This document shows positions 22,577 to 30,925 of a stretch of 64,000 nucleotides of DNA, one piece after another (position 1 is the stretch's first letter; every line of letters begins with the position of its first letter). This DNA is from Blastomonas aquatica (lineage in GTDB: Bacteria; Pseudomonadota; Alphaproteobacteria; Sphingomonadales; Sphingomonadaceae), in contig NZ_BMGD01000001.1 of the NCBI RefSeq assembly GCF_014639875.1, positions 496,001 through 560,000 of the forward strand. The letters run 5' to 3'. Under the pieces are notes generated by a model, which did not search any database, was not told the DNA's origin, and saw nothing but the letters and a program-made list of their open reading frames with translations. The position numbers and the translations under genes are program-made.

Positions 22577-24013
22577 CTATCGGCCTATCAGCCCCAGCGC
22601 GTGACGGATGAATGCGTCGCGATCAACCACCCACTGGGCATCTGCGGGCAGTTGCGGATCGGCAAAGGTCCACCCTTCCGGGGAATAGGCCTTGCGCAGC
22701 GATCCTCGCGTATTGAACGCCAGTGACACCATTCGTTGCTGGGCTTTTGTGCTGAGCGCGTTGCCGATCACGGTCGGTGTACCAGGCTCCACCCCCAGCC
22801 CCTGCTGCCCCAGCCTGAAGACATAAGGTTCGGTACGAAAGCTCTCGACTACGGTGTTCTGGAACACCGACAGATACACCTGATCGAGCGCGGCAAGTGG
22901 TGATGCCGGCATCCGCCAGTCCGGGCTGACCATGATGTTCCAAGGATAGTTTTGCGGCGCTCCGTAGACGATCTCTGTGCGCAGATCGACCAGCGCGTCG
23001 CGCGGCGCTTGCGCAGGGGGCACTCGCTTCACCCGCAGATTGTTCGACCAGGTAAAGCCGAAGGCCGAGATATCCACCGGCGGCATCGCCGATGGCACGG
23101 TCGCACCCGGCAGGTTGGCCACGGTCACATCTTCATAGATCCGCAAATAGGCCTTGTCCTTGAGCTGGTGACCGCTCGCGACGTCCACCCAGCCCTTCTG
23201 ACCATACCAGACCGAATTGCGCATGTGCGAGACGAGCGTGCCGTTGATATAGGTTGAATGCTCCTGGTCGACATTGTCGCCGACATTGCCGGCGATCTCG
23301 CTGTCCTCGATAAAGACCATGATCTCGCCGCCCGGCACGAACAGCGCGTTCTTGCCGCCAAATATCTTCGTCCTGCGGATCACTGCGGTCACCAGCCCAG
23401 GCCGGGTGACCCCCAGCACCTCAAGATGGACCGCACCCTTCACTTGGCCTGCACCGGGAAAGTCGAGGGCGATGTCGCGCATCTCGAAATGAACCCGCTG
23501 CGGCCCCAGATCGAACAGCCGCAGGTTGATCGTCGCCCAGGCATCGTCGCTACGGAAGGTCACCGGGATACCGGGGACCGAAGAGCGGAAGATATATTGC
23601 GTGCCCTGTGTGGCGCCGGTGATCTGCGGCATCCAGGGCGCGAAGGGATAGACGCAGGGCTGCCCCGTACTATCTAAGGCCTCATAGATGAATTCATATC
23701 CGCCTTCGACCCGGCCGTAGAGCGATTCCGCCGATTGCCCGGCATACACCTCTCGCCCGGCCGCGCGCGAGGCATCACACCGGATCCGCAAGGTCACCGC
23801 CGGCGCGCGCAGCCCCTGCATCGGCATGTAGAACGGATAGGAATGATCGCGCTGCGCCGCGTTTTGGGGCGGCACGGGCGCGGTAACATTCTCGGTCGGG
23901 GCAAGCGGCTCGGACTCAAGGATGACCTGGCGCCCTTGCGGCTCCCGATCTGCCGATGACGACAATACCAACGGCAAAGACGCCAACAGGAGTGCCAGTC
24001 TGCTCAGTGTCAT
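22577..24013 (-). CDS. Uncharacterised exported protein, possibly beta-helical, inside the photosynthesis cluster
   Basis: The 478-residue product starts MTLSRLALLLASLPLVLSSS behind GGGAGG, a good type I signal peptide. The mature part has conserved-looking aromatic and beta-rich stretches (YPFYMPMQGLRAPAV, TKIFGGKNALFVPGGE, EDSEIAGNVGDNVDQEHSTY, RNSVWYGQKGWVDVASGHQL) that resemble pectate-lyase-like right-handed beta-helix repeats. I do not recognise a named family or catalytic residues. It lies between ppsR and bchG on the opposite strand, with a perfect PpsR-type site 143 bp upstream shared with bchG. Confidence 0.75.
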   Translation of the reverse strand: MTLSRLALLLASLPLVLSSSADREPQGRQVILESEPLAPTENVTAPVPPQNAAQRDHSYPFYMPMQGLRAPAVTLRIRCDASRAAGREVYAGQSAESLYGRVEGGYEFIYEALDSTGQPCVYPFAPWMPQITGATQGTQYIFRSSVPGIPVTFRSDDAWATINLRLFDLGPQRVHFEMRDIALDFPGAGQVKGAVHLEVLGVTRPGLVTAVIRRTKIFGGKNALFVPGGEIMVFIEDSEIAGNVGDNVDQEHSTYINGTLVSHMRNSVWYGQKGWVDVASGHQLKDKAYLRIYEDVTVANLPGATVPSAMPPVDISAFGFTWSNNLRVKRVPPAQAPRDALVDLRTEIVYGAPQNYPWNIMVSPDWRMPASPLAALDQVYLSVFQNTVVESFRTEPYVFRLGQQGLGVEPGTPTVIGNALSTKAQQRMVSLAFNTRGSLRKAYSPEGWTFADPQLPADAQWVVDRDAFIRHALGLIGR

Positions 24014-24155
24014 CTTTCGACCTCCCGACCCATTGGCACCTTGTCGCTGTTCCGTTCTGGGGTGCCTAGCCCCCTTCGCCAAAAAAATGGCATGCTGGCT
24101 AAAGACCGAACAGACATCGACCGTCAGAATCACAAGGCAGGGTTACAGTTTGAAC

Positions 24156-24173
24156 TGTCCATTTTGGTTGACA
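24156..24173. promoter_or_regulatory. PpsR/CrtJ-type site upstream of bchG
   Basis: TGTCCATTTTGGTTGACA matches TGT-N12-ACA exactly. An overlapping near-palindrome, ACAGTT-TG-AACTGT, lies at 24145-24158. The site could serve bchG and the divergent exported-protein gene. Confidence 0.75.
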
Positions 24174-24196
24174 CTTTGCCCTGCCCCGCATAGCCT
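24168..24196 (+). promoter_or_regulatory. Predicted bchG promoter, nearly leaderless
   Basis: TTGACA (24168-24173), 17-bp spacer, TAGCCT (24191-24196). The -35 box is the right end of the PpsR-type site. Transcription would start within a base or two of the bchG ATG at 24204, and no Shine-Dalgarno is visible. Confidence 0.5.
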
Positions 24197-24203
24197 CCCC
24201 GTC

Positions 24204-25106
24204 ATGGATCGCTCTGCCAATATCACCCGCCCTGTGCCGATTCCCGCCGCGCGCGATGTGCTTGAGCTGTTGAAGCCGGTCACCTGGTTTCCGCCGATGT
24301 GGGCGTTCTTTTGCGGGGTGATGTCTTCAGGCGCGCCGCTGACCGATCGCTGGATGTTCCTGATCGGCGGGGTATTGCTCGCCGGACCCATGGTCTGCGG
24401 CACCAGCCAGGCGGTGAACGACTGGTACGACCGGCACGTCGATGCGATCAACCAGCCCGAGCGGCCGATCCCTTCGGGGCGGATTGCGGGCAAATGGGGG
24501 CTTTATGTCGCACTGATCGGTTCCGTGCTGTCGCTGGTGCTGGGCGCGGTGCTGGGGTTCTGGGTGTTCATCGCCACGATCGTCGGGCTGATGTGCGCCT
24601 GGGGATACAGCGCGCCGCCGTTCCGCTTCAAAATGAGCGGATGGGTGGGGCCGGGGGTCGTCGCGCTGAGCTATGAGGGCCTCAGCTGGTTCACCGGCGC
24701 AAGCGTGATGAGTGCCGGGCTTCCGGATGCGCGCGTGCTGATCATCATCCTGCTCTACAGCATCGGTGCGCATGGCATCATGACACTCAATGATTTCAAG
24801 GCGGTCGAAGGCGACACCGCAATGGGCGTGCGCTCGCTGCCGGTCACTTTGGGCGTCAAGAACGCTGCCAGGCTCGCCTGCGCGGTGATGGCATTGCCAC
24901 AGGTGATCGTCATCGCGCTGCTGCTCAACTGGGGCCTGGCGATTTCCGCCATCGCGGTCACGTTGCTGCTGGCGATGCAACTGGTGTTCATGCGCCGCCT
25001 GCTCACCGATCCCAACAAATACGCGCCGTGGTACAATGCCACCGGCGTGTCATCCTATGTCATGGGCATGCTCGCCGCCGCCCTCGGCCTGGGGGGCTGG
25101 ATATGA
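24204..25106 (+). CDS. bchG: Bacteriochlorophyll synthase (chlorophyll synthase family)
   Basis: A 300-residue UbiA-family prenyltransferase that esterifies bacteriochlorophyllide with geranylgeranyl diphosphate in the membrane. The first Asp-rich motif, NDWYDRHVDAINQPERPIPS, and many hydrophobic helices are visible; LNDFKAVEGDTAMGVRSLPV is the second. The start at 24204 fits the usual N-terminus; an open frame further upstream crosses the regulatory region and is rejected. The stop overlaps the next gene by ATGA. BchP, two genes on, reduces the tail to phytyl. Confidence 0.95.
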   Translation: MDRSANITRPVPIPAARDVLELLKPVTWFPPMWAFFCGVMSSGAPLTDRWMFLIGGVLLAGPMVCGTSQAVNDWYDRHVDAINQPERPIPSGRIAGKWGLYVALIGSVLSLVLGAVLGFWVFIATIVGLMCAWGYSAPPFRFKMSGWVGPGVVALSYEGLSWFTGASVMSAGLPDARVLIIILLYSIGAHGIMTLNDFKAVEGDTAMGVRSLPVTLGVKNAARLACAVMALPQVIVIALLLNWGLAISAIAVTLLLAMQLVFMRRLLTDPNKYAPWYNATGVSSYVMGMLAAALGLGGWI

Positions 25107-26437
25107 CCACCACAATCGCGCGCAATTCCCATGTGGGATTGGGCTGGGCCGACATCATGCGCATGGGGCTGGTGCAGGCGAGCATCGGCGCGATCGTGAT
25201 GCTTGCGACATCGTTGCTCAACCGGGTGATGGTGGTCGAATACGCATTGCCTGCAGCATTACCCGCCGGGCTGGTCGCCTGGCATTATGCTGTACAGCTG
25301 TCGCGCCCGATGTGGGGCCATGGATCGGACAAGGGGCGCAAGCGCACCCCCTGGATCATCGGCGGAATGGGGATGTTGGCGCTGGGCGGCATCGTCGCGG
25401 TCAATGCCACGATCCTGCTGCCGGTCTCGCCGGTGACAGGCACTTTGCTCGCCATCCTGGCGTTCAGCATGATCGGTGCGGGCGTCGGCGCGGCAGGAAC
25501 ATCGATGCTCGCCATGCTCGCCTCGGGGGTGATCCCCGAACGGCGCGCAGCGGCGGCGGCGATCACCTGGATCATGATGGTCGGCGGGATCGTGGTGGCT
25601 GCTGCGACCGCAGGCAGCCTGATCGATCCCTTCAGCGAGCAGCGGCTCGCGATCGTCTCGGGCGGGGTAGCGCTGAGTGCGTTCTGCCTGGCCTGCGTGG
25701 CGATTGCAGGGATCGAAAAGCGGCTGGTACCGCCCCCGCATCCGGGTAGCGATGCCCCGACGGGCAGCTTCGGCGAGGCTCTGCGCGAAATCATGACCGA
25801 CGCCACCGCGCGGCGCTTCACCATCTTCGTGTTCGTCTCGATGCTCGCTTATGCGATGCAGGACCTGATCCTCGAGCCGTTTGCCGGTCTGGTGTTCGAG
25901 ATGACCCCGGGCGAATCGACCAAGCTTTCCGGGCTGCAGCATGGCGGCGTGATGGCCGGGATGATCGTCGCAGGCATCGGCGGCAGCGCCTTTGCCGGGC
26001 GGCGTCCGGCGGACCTGCGCTGGTGGATCCTGGCTGGCTGCGGCGGTTCCGCGCTGGCGCTGGCGGGTCTTGCGATCGCAGCGACGACAGGCGGCGACTG
26101 GCCGATCAAGGCCAATGTCGCGGTGCTGGGCTTTGCCAACGGGCTGTTTGCGGTCTCCGCGATCGGCGCGATGATGGGTCTGGCAGGCGCCGGGCAGCAA
26201 TCCAAGGAAGGCGTCCGCATGGGCGTGTGGGGCGCATCGCAGGCGATCGCCTTCGGGCTGGGCGGCCTCACCGGCGCGATGGGCGTCGATATCGCGCGCG
26301 GCCTGCTCGCCAGCGATGGCGCAGCGTTCCAGTTGATTTTCGCAGGCGAGGCGGGGCTGTTCATCCTCGCCGCGCTGCTGGGGGTGCGCGTGACCATGCG
26401 CACCGCCGATCCGCTTATGGTGGCGGCACCGGCCTGA
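25103..26437 (+). CDS. PucC-family membrane protein between bchG and bchP
   Basis: A 444-residue, about 12-helix BCH/PucC transporter-like protein. NRVMVVEYALPAALPAGLV, then RPMWGHGSDKGRKRTPWIIG, are family hallmarks. The gene order bchG-pucC homologue-bchP is the Rhodobacter capsulatus orf428 arrangement. It is distinct from lhaA at 9596-11029. The proposed role is pigment delivery or shielding during antenna assembly, inferred from the family. ATG 25103 overlaps the bchG stop; 23 bp separate it from bchP. Confidence 0.92.
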   Translation: MTTTIARNSHVGLGWADIMRMGLVQASIGAIVMLATSLLNRVMVVEYALPAALPAGLVAWHYAVQLSRPMWGHGSDKGRKRTPWIIGGMGMLALGGIVAVNATILLPVSPVTGTLLAILAFSMIGAGVGAAGTSMLAMLASGVIPERRAAAAAITWIMMVGGIVVAAATAGSLIDPFSEQRLAIVSGGVALSAFCLACVAIAGIEKRLVPPPHPGSDAPTGSFGEALREIMTDATARRFTIFVFVSMLAYAMQDLILEPFAGLVFEMTPGESTKLSGLQHGGVMAGMIVAGIGGSAFAGRRPADLRWWILAGCGGSALALAGLAIAATTGGDWPIKANVAVLGFANGLFAVSAIGAMMGLAGAGQQSKEGVRMGVWGASQAIAFGLGGLTGAMGVDIARGLLASDGAAFQLIFAGEAGLFILAALLGVRVTMRTADPLMVAAPA

Positions 26438-26460
26438 TGGCCAAATAGGGAGTGAGTACC

Positions 26461-27672
26461 ATGGCAGAAGCGGATTTTGACGTAGCGGTCATCGGCGGTG
26501 GCCCTTCGGGCGCGACCGCCGCCAACGATCTGGCGCTGCGCGGCCTCAAGGTGCTGTTGCTCGACCGCGATGGCCGGATCAAACCGTGCGGCGGGGCGAT
26601 CCCTCCGCGCGCGCTCAAGGATTTTGAAATCCCCGAATCGTTGCTCGTCGCCAAGGCGCGCGCGGCACGGATGATTTCGCCTGCCGGGCGCAAGGTCGAT
26701 ATGCCGGTGGGCGATGGCCCCGATGGCAAGGGCTTTGTCGGCATGGTCGACCGCGACGTGTTCGACGAATGGCTGCGCGCCCGCGCTGCACTGAACGGCG
26801 CGGAACGTGTTACCGGCACCTATGAACGGATCGACCGTGACGCTGATGGCATGGCAGTGCTGGTCTATCGCAGCGATCGCGGCGGGCCCGATCGGCGGGT
26901 GCGGGTGCGCAGCGTGATCGGTGCGGACGGTGCACGTTCGGCGGTGGCCAAGCAGAACATCAAGGGCGCCGAACAGGTCAAATGCGTGTTCGCCTATCAC
27001 GAGATCATCAAGACCCCCGATGCTGCCGTCGCGCACGCCACCGATTTCGATCAGGATCGCTGCGATGTCTATTACCAGGGCAAGCTTTCGCCCGATTTCT
27101 ACGCCTGGGTGTTCCCGCATGGCGACACCGCAAGCATTGGCCTCGGCAGCGCGAACAAGGGCTTCCCGTTGCGCGAAACCACCGCGCTGATGCGCGAGCA
27201 GATTGGCCTCGCGGGGTGCGAGACGATCCGCAAGGAAGGTGCGCCGATCCCCTTGAAGCCGCTGAAACGCTGGGACAATGGCCGCGACCTGGTGGTTGCA
27301 GGCGATGCCGCAGGCGTGGTCGCGCCAGCATCGGGCGAAGGCATCTATTACGCCATGGCCTGCGGACGGCTGGCAGGCGACGCGGTGTTCCAGTTCCTCG
27401 TCACCGGCAAGGCGTCCGCGCTCAAACAGGCGCGCAAGCAGTTCATGGCCAAGCATGGCAAGGTGTTCTGGATCCTCGGGATGATGCAGTATTTCTGGTA
27501 CTCGTCGGACAAGCGCCGCGAACGCTTCGTCAAGATGTGTGCCGATCCCGATGTCCAGTATCTCACCTGGCAGAGCTACATGCACAAGGAACTCGTTCGC
27601 CGCAAACCGGTGGCGCATGCCAAGATTTTCGTGAAGGATATGGGACATCTGCTCGGGCTGTCGCGCGCCTGA
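26461..27672 (+). CDS. bchP: Geranylgeranyl-bacteriochlorophyll reductase
   Basis: A 403-residue FAD-dependent reductase that saturates three double bonds of the geranylgeranyl tail to give phytyl. The N-terminal dinucleotide fold is VIGGGPSGATAANDLALRG, and CGGAIPPRALKDFEIPES is typical of BchP/ChlP. The downstream FAD motif is DLVVAGDAAGVVAPASGEG. ATG 26461 has AGGGAG upstream; a GTG three codons earlier is less likely. Confidence 0.95.
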   Translation: MAEADFDVAVIGGGPSGATAANDLALRGLKVLLLDRDGRIKPCGGAIPPRALKDFEIPESLLVAKARAARMISPAGRKVDMPVGDGPDGKGFVGMVDRDVFDEWLRARAALNGAERVTGTYERIDRDADGMAVLVYRSDRGGPDRRVRVRSVIGADGARSAVAKQNIKGAEQVKCVFAYHEIIKTPDAAVAHATDFDQDRCDVYYQGKLSPDFYAWVFPHGDTASIGLGSANKGFPLRETTALMREQIGLAGCETIRKEGAPIPLKPLKRWDNGRDLVVAGDAAGVVAPASGEGIYYAMACGRLAGDAVFQFLVTGKASALKQARKQFMAKHGKVFWILGMMQYFWYSSDKRRERFVKMCADPDVQYLTWQSYMHKELVRRKPVAHAKIFVKDMGHLLGLSRA

Positions 27673-27753
27673 AGCCGCCGACAGGGTGGCGGGTGACGTA
27701 GGCGACTGATACCATCATCCTTTCGGAATGCTGTCGATCCGGAGGACGGGTTC

Positions 27754-28242
27754 ATGCGGAATTTTGCTGCCAGAACGCTGACGGCTGCATCGCTGGCGTG
27801 CATCGCCGTCCCTGCTTCCGCTGGCTGGAAGGCCGCCAACCCCGATGTCGAAAAAGCGGTCGCCGATCCCCGCATCGCTGCAGCACTAGCGGCGGCTACC
27901 GCGCTCGACCGGGCTACCATAGCCGACGATTTCGCGGCCTTCGCGCAACTGCTGGCGGATGATCTCGCAGTCAACAATCCGCAGAACGGCGTCTCGGTGC
28001 AGGGGGCGACCGCGCAGCGCAATGCCCGGCGGCAGATCAGCTACAGCCGCTATGATCGCAGCATCGAATATGCCGGTGTGCGCGGTGGCATGGTCGTGTT
28101 GATGGGGGAGGAAGTCGTCACGCCCAAGCTGGACGGCGCCGCGACCCCGGCCGCCGTGCACCGGCGGTTCACGGATTTGTGGAAGCAGGTCGATGGCCGC
28201 TGGCTGCTGACCGCGCGCCAGGCGACCATCATCGCGCGATAA
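27754..28242 (+). CDS. Exported NTF2-like (DUF4440/SnoaL-type) protein
   Basis: A 162-residue product with a cleavable signal peptide (MRNFAARTLTAASLACIAVP then ASAG). The mature domain has the cone-shaped NTF2 pattern: ADDLAVNNPQNGVSVQG, a central strand pair, and a C-terminal RRFTDLWKQVDGRWLLTARQ. A GGAGGACGG site precedes ATG 27754. Function is unknown; it falls between bchP and tspO. Confidence 0.75.
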   Translation: MRNFAARTLTAASLACIAVPASAGWKAANPDVEKAVADPRIAAALAAATALDRATIADDFAAFAQLLADDLAVNNPQNGVSVQGATAQRNARRQISYSRYDRSIEYAGVRGGMVVLMGEEVVTPKLDGAATPAAVHRRFTDLWKQVDGRWLLTARQATIIAR

Positions 28243-28340
28243 TTCCTGCAGCGATCATGCGGACGATTGCCGCCGCTCGTGCCGTCCCCTAGACATCGGC
28301 CTGCCTGAATTCGATTGGCTCGCCTGGAGACCTGTAAACC

Positions 28341-28823
28341 GTGCACCGTGAAAGCATGCTTCCCGTTATTCTGGCCGCAATGGCGGCGTTGATCGTGGCC
28401 GCAGGCGGTGCGACGATCACCGATCTGGGGCCCTGGTATCAAAGCCTGACCCAGCCCGCCTGGGCGCCGCCGGGCTGGCTTTATGGGGTCGCCTGGACCG
28501 TGATCTTCGCGTTCGCCGCGATGGCATCTCTGGTCGCCTGGCGCGCCGCACCGACGCGTAATGCGCGCACCAACGTCATCGGGTTGTTCGCGTTCAACGG
28601 CTTTCTCAACGTGTTGTGGAGCCTGTTGTTCTTCCGCGTGCAGCGGCCTGACTGGGCGCTGATCGAGGTTGCGGCGCTGTGGCTGTCGATCGCGCTGCTG
28701 ATCGTCTATTGCGGGCGTTTCTCCAAGCCTGCCGCCTGGCTGTTGCTGCCGTATATCGGCTGGGTCAGCGTGGCCGCAGCGATCAACTATGCCGTCGTGC
28801 AACTCAACGGGCCATTCGGCTAA
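28341..28823 (+). CDS. tspO: TspO/MBR-family tryptophan-rich sensory protein
   Basis: A 160-residue five-helix membrane protein. WYQSLTQPAWAPPGWLYGVAW, then NGFLNVLWSLLFF, are the TspO signature. In Rhodobacter, TspO binds porphyrins and negatively modulates pigment genes, so a place in the photosynthesis cluster is normal. A GTG start at 28341 has GGAGA upstream; ATG 28356 is the alternative. Confidence 0.92.
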   Translation: MHRESMLPVILAAMAALIVAAGGATITDLGPWYQSLTQPAWAPPGWLYGVAWTVIFAFAAMASLVAWRAAPTRNARTNVIGLFAFNGFLNVLWSLLFFRVQRPDWALIEVAALWLSIALLIVYCGRFSKPAAWLLLPYIGWVSVAAAINYAVVQLNGPFG

Positions 28824-28824
28824 A

Positions 28825-29100
28825 ATGGATGCGGTTTCCGCCTTTTTCGCCAGCGGACATGCGGCGGACCTGATCCTGATCGTGCTGCTGGCCGAGTTCG
28901 TCTGGCTGGTGGCGCGGGGCGCCAGGGCACTCGACGTCGCACTGGCGCTGGGGCCCGCAGTGCTGATCGTTTTTGCGCTGCGGGGCGCACTGACCGGCGC
29001 GGACTGGCCGATGATCGCGCTGCCGTTGGTGCTGTCATTCCCGGTGCACATCGCCGATCTAAAACGGCGCGGGATGCTGGGCAAGCCACCGCGCCCTTGA
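28825..29100 (+). CDS. Small DUF-type membrane protein after tspO
   Basis: A 91-residue protein, MDAVSAFFASGHAADLILIV onward, with three hydrophobic segments. It begins 1 bp after the tspO stop, so it is probably co-translated. I recognise no family with certainty; its position between tspO and the crt genes suggests a photosynthesis-linked membrane role. Confidence 0.65.
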   Translation: MDAVSAFFASGHAADLILIVLLAEFVWLVARGARALDVALALGPAVLIVFALRGALTGADWPMIALPLVLSFPVHIADLKRRGMLGKPPRP

Positions 29101-29112
29101 TGCCACCATCGT

Positions 29113-29275
29113 GCCTCTCCCTTGATGGGAGAGGCAGCGAAACTTGGCAACTTGTTGCCTAGTTGCAGCGGTGAGGGTGAGGGTTGCGGCTAGGTGCGAG
29201 GGTCCGTCATGAAACCGATTTGCAATCCGGAGAGATCACCCCCACCCAACCCTCCCCCATCGAAGGGGAGCGCTT
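29113..29275. repeat. Palindromic CTCTCCC/GGGAGAG element before crtD
   Basis: CCTCTCCCTTGATGGGAGAGG (29114-29134) begins an element with GGTGAGGGTGAGGGT and CCCTCCCCCATCGAAGGGGA blocks, of the same general design as the element inside bchB. No gene is seen in 29101-29383. Confidence 0.7.
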
Positions 29276-29293
29276 TTGAGAACGACAAACCCA

Positions 29294-29311
29294 TGTCCAT
29301 TTTACCTGACA
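29294..29311. promoter_or_regulatory. PpsR/CrtJ-type site 1 before crtD
   Basis: TGTCCATTTTACCTGACA is a perfect TGT-N12-ACA palindrome and shares the TGTCCATTTT half with the bchG site. Confidence 0.8.
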
Positions 29312-29316
29312 AACAC

Positions 29317-29346
29317 CTGTCATCTTTTCTGGACACCTGCTAGCAT
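29317..29346 (+). promoter_or_regulatory. Predicted crtDC promoter
   Basis: CTGTCA (29317-29322), 18-bp spacer, TAGCAT (29341-29346), covered by PpsR-type site 2. It resembles the bchF, aerR and bchG promoters. Confidence 0.4.
29318..29335. promoter_or_regulatory. PpsR/CrtJ-type site 2 before crtD
   Basis: TGTCATCTTTTCTGGACA, a second perfect site 6 bp after the first. This is the tandem spacing on which CrtJ/PpsR tetramers bind cooperatively in Rhodobacter. Confidence 0.8.
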
Positions 29347-29383
29347 CGCGCCATGAACTGTGTTTCTCCCGCCTGGTTGCCCT

Positions 29384-30925
29384 ATGCGTCATGAGCCGAT
29401 CATCGTCGTGGGCGCGGGCGTCGGTGGGCTGAGCGCGGCGGCGTTGCTGGCGGCGGCGGGGGAACCTGTGCTGGTGGTCGAACGCCAGCCTACGCCCGGC
29501 GGCAAATTGCGCGAAGTGATGGCCGATGGCCGCCCGGTCGATGGCGGGCCGACGGTGTTCACGATGCGCTGGGTGTTCGACCGTCTGTTTGCCGATTGCG
29601 GCGGCGATCTCGAAACCGCGATCCCGCTCACCCCGGCAAGCATGATCGCGCGCCATGCTTGGGGACCGGATGCCCCGTTCGACCTGCTCGCCGATATGCA
29701 AGCCAGCGAAGCGGCGATCGGCGACTATTTCAGCGCGAAGGACGCTGCGGGTTTTCGCACCTTCTGCGCGGAGGCCGCGCGCATCTTCAACGTGCTGCGC
29801 GAACCCTATCTCGAAGCCCCTGCCCCCACCCCTTTCTCGCTGGTAACGCGCATCGGCTTCAAGCGCCTGCCAGAGACCATGGCCATCCGCCCGTATCAGG
29901 CGATGTGGAAGGCGCTGGGGCGGCATTTTAGCGATCCCCGATTGCAGCAGTTGTTCGGGCGCTATGCCACCTATTGCGGTTCCTCCCCCTTCGTCGCGCC
30001 CGCCACCTTGATGCTGATCGCGCATGTCGAGCAGGACGGCGTCTGGCTCGCCGACAATGGCATGCACTCGATCGCCACCGCCATCGCAGAGCTTGCGCGC
30101 AGCAACGGCGCGCAGTTCCGCTATGATGCGCCGATCGCAGAGATCGTGGTCGAACATGGCCGCGCTGCAGGCGTCAGGCTCGAATCGGGTGAGGTCATCC
30201 GCGCCCGTGCGGTCGTGTTCAACGGAGATCCTGCGGCGCTCAATATCGGGCGGCTGGGTGACAAGGTGCGTCGCGCGGTACCGCCGGTGCCGCCCAAGCA
30301 ACGGTCCTTGTCCAGCATGACCTGGCTGATCAACGCCAAGACCGCCGGTTTTCCATTAGTGCGGCACAGCGTGTTCTTCTCGAACGATTACCGCGCCGAG
30401 TTCGATTCGATCTTCAAGCGCGGCCAGGTGCCCGAAGCGCCCACCATCTATATCTGCGCGCAGGACCGCGACGACCATTCGGCGCGCGCGCCGCCGGGCC
30501 CCGAACGACTGCAGCTTATCGTCAACGCGCCAGCCAATGGCGACACATTCCAAAGTTCACAGGCGGAGATCGACCAATGCGAGAGGCAAGTTTTCGGCTT
30601 CCTGGAGGATTGTGGCCTGACGATCGACCGAACGGCGGACAACTCGCATTTGGTGACGCCGGCGGATTACGAGCATTTGTTCCCGGCGACGGGCGGCGCG
30701 CTTTACGGTCGGGCGACTCATGGATGGAAGGCGGCTTTCCAGCGGCCCGGGGCAGCGAGCCGCCTGCCGGGGCTCTATTTGGCCGGGGGTGGAATCCACC
30801 CCGGCGCCGGGATCCCGATGGCGAGTCTCTCCGGCCGCTTGGCGGCAGAGCGGCTGCTTGCGGACCTGCCTTCGATGCGATCGTCCCGCCGGGTGGCTAT
30901 GCCTGGTGGTACATCGACGCGCTGA
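29384..30925 (+). CDS. crtD: 1-hydroxycarotenoid 3,4-desaturase
   Basis: About 513 residues of the CrtI/CrtD FAD amine-oxidase-like family. The N-terminal motif is IIVVGAGVGGLSAAALLAAA; GRPVDGGPTVFTMRWVFD and the C-terminal LYLAGGGIHPGAGIPMASLS are typical of CrtD. It introduces the C3-C4 double bond in spheroidene/spirilloxanthin-type carotenoids. ATG 29384 starts just before the dinucleotide fold; no clear Shine-Dalgarno is seen. The last ~65 codons overlap the crtC frame, and the final residues look out-of-frame relative to CrtC core sequence. Confidence 0.93.
   Translation: MRHEPIIVVGAGVGGLSAAALLAAAGEPVLVVERQPTPGGKLREVMADGRPVDGGPTVFTMRWVFDRLFADCGGDLETAIPLTPASMIARHAWGPDAPFDLLADMQASEAAIGDYFSAKDAAGFRTFCAEAARIFNVLREPYLEAPAPTPFSLVTRIGFKRLPETMAIRPYQAMWKALGRHFSDPRLQQLFGRYATYCGSSPFVAPATLMLIAHVEQDGVWLADNGMHSIATAIAELARSNGAQFRYDAPIAEIVVEHGRAAGVRLESGEVIRARAVVFNGDPAALNIGRLGDKVRRAVPPVPPKQRSLSSMTWLINAKTAGFPLVRHSVFFSNDYRAEFDSIFKRGQVPEAPTIYICAQDRDDHSARAPPGPERLQLIVNAPANGDTFQSSQAEIDQCERQVFGFLEDCGLTIDRTADNSHLVTPADYEHLFPATGGALYGRATHGWKAAFQRPGAASRLPGLYLAGGGIHPGAGIPMASLSGRLAAERLLADLPSMRSSRRVAMPGGTSTR

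Noticed and set aside
25849-27648. 599-codon open frame on the - strand opposite bchP and the PucC-family gene
   Set aside because: Antisense shadow of two confident genes.
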